NCBI GenBank assembly: GCA_002842195.1
Contig: PHCL01000087.1
Span: forward strand, 1 to 6,300
Reading direction: 5' to 3'
Origin: Betaproteobacteria bacterium HGW-Betaproteobacteria-20
Lineage (GTDB): Bacteria; Pseudomonadota; Gammaproteobacteria; Burkholderiales; Methylophilaceae
Length of the DNA: 6,300 nt
Numbering within the stretch: the stretch's first letter is position 1; each line of letters starts with the position of its first letter. Made by a program: the position numbers and the translations under genes. Below, piece by piece: positions 5,996 to 6,300 of this stretch. A model generated the notes under the pieces. That model did not search any database and was not told the origin of the DNA. It was given only the letters and a program-made list of their open reading frames with translations.

Positions 5996-6300
5996 TTAAT
6001 GGGTTAAAACAACCATCGCCAAGTCATTCCAATTGGCGTAGGCACGGTCGCCCCATGTAAGACCGCAGCTCAAATCACGCGTATTATTGAGCTCCTGCGC
6101 TTTAATCACTTTGCCGCTATCCAGCTTAAGGTGATATGTGGTGTGTGCACCGAAATAGACAATCTCAATCACTTCACCTTCACACCAGTTGTACTCACCT
6201 TTCGGCTTATCTTTAGACAACATGATTTTCTCTGGACGTAACGCCACACCTACCGCCATACCAGCATGTCCGCTGATACCATGTCCGACATAATGCAAAC
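5996..6300 (-). CDS. potG: Polyamine ABC transporter ATP-binding protein, C-terminal end (PotG/PotA-like), partial
   Basis: Only the last 100 or so residues are inside the window. They form the C-terminal TOBE-type domain that follows the ATPase domain in PotA/PotG/MalK-like proteins. The diagnostic part is VALRPEKIML near the beginning, then a beta-rich stretch (GEVIEIVYFGAHTTYHLKLDSGKVIKAQELNN) typical of TOBE_2, ending in WNDLAMVVL. The Walker, signature and switch motifs would lie beyond 6300 and cannot be checked. The frame is open to the edge; a TTG at 6298 is an internal Leu codon and not a start. The role is inferred from the two permease genes that follow at once: it would hydrolyse ATP to drive polyamine import. 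PotG is preferred over PotA because the permeases look like PotH and PotI. Confidence 0.8.
   Translation of the reverse strand, partial: LHYVGHGISGHAGMAVGVALRPEKIMLSKDKPKGEYNWCEGEVIEIVYFGAHTTYHLKLDSGKVIKAQELNNTRDLSCGLTWGDRAYANWNDLAMVVLTH

Overview
The window is one gene cluster for taking up and breaking down putrescine/polyamine and GABA (4-aminobutyrate). All recognisable genes lie on the minus strand, so transcription runs from high to low coordinates. The proteins resemble those of Enterobacteriaceae and other Proteobacteria: PotG/PotH/PotI-type transport proteins, GabD, PuuC and GabT. Base composition looks moderate, in the mid-40s % GC by eye. A gamma- or betaproteobacterium is the most likely source, but I cannot name a genus from sequence alone.

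Layout in transcription order: (1) 6300-5996, the C-terminal end of a polyamine ABC-transporter ATPase (PotG/PotA type), cut by the window edge; (2) 5984-5067, first permease (PotH-like), with a GTG start 11 nt after the ATPase stop; (3) 5070-4225, second permease (PotI-like), overlapping the first by ATGA; (4) a 49-nt gap holding a perfect 8-bp inverted repeat; (5) 4175-2715, succinate-semialdehyde dehydrogenase GabD; (6) 2712-1219, a PuuC-like aldehyde dehydrogenase starting 2 nt after the gabD stop; (7) a 230-nt non-coding gap with a strong stem-loop, probably a terminator, and an AT-rich leader; (8) 988-1, 4-aminobutyrate aminotransferase GabT, whose C-terminus runs off the window.

How the genes probably work together: the transporter imports putrescine. 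The PuuC-like enzyme oxidises an aldehyde derived from it to an acid (gamma-glutamyl-GABA or GABA). GabT converts GABA to succinate semialdehyde, and GabD oxidises this to succinate for the TCA cycle. The enzymes that would first turn putrescine into an aldehyde (PuuA/PuuB or a putrescine aminotransferase), and the PuuD hydrolase needed by the glutamylated route, are not in the window. They may lie beyond either edge.

The tight spacing from potG to puuC suggests one transcript. The stem-loop after puuC and the long leader before gabT suggest that gabT is transcribed or controlled separately. I found no mobile element, CRISPR array, tRNA or rRNA. No feature here looks like a wholly new system. 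The most interesting points are regulatory: the strand-asymmetric hairpin and the two intergenic inverted repeats. The open biochemical question is the true substrate of the PuuC-like enzyme.
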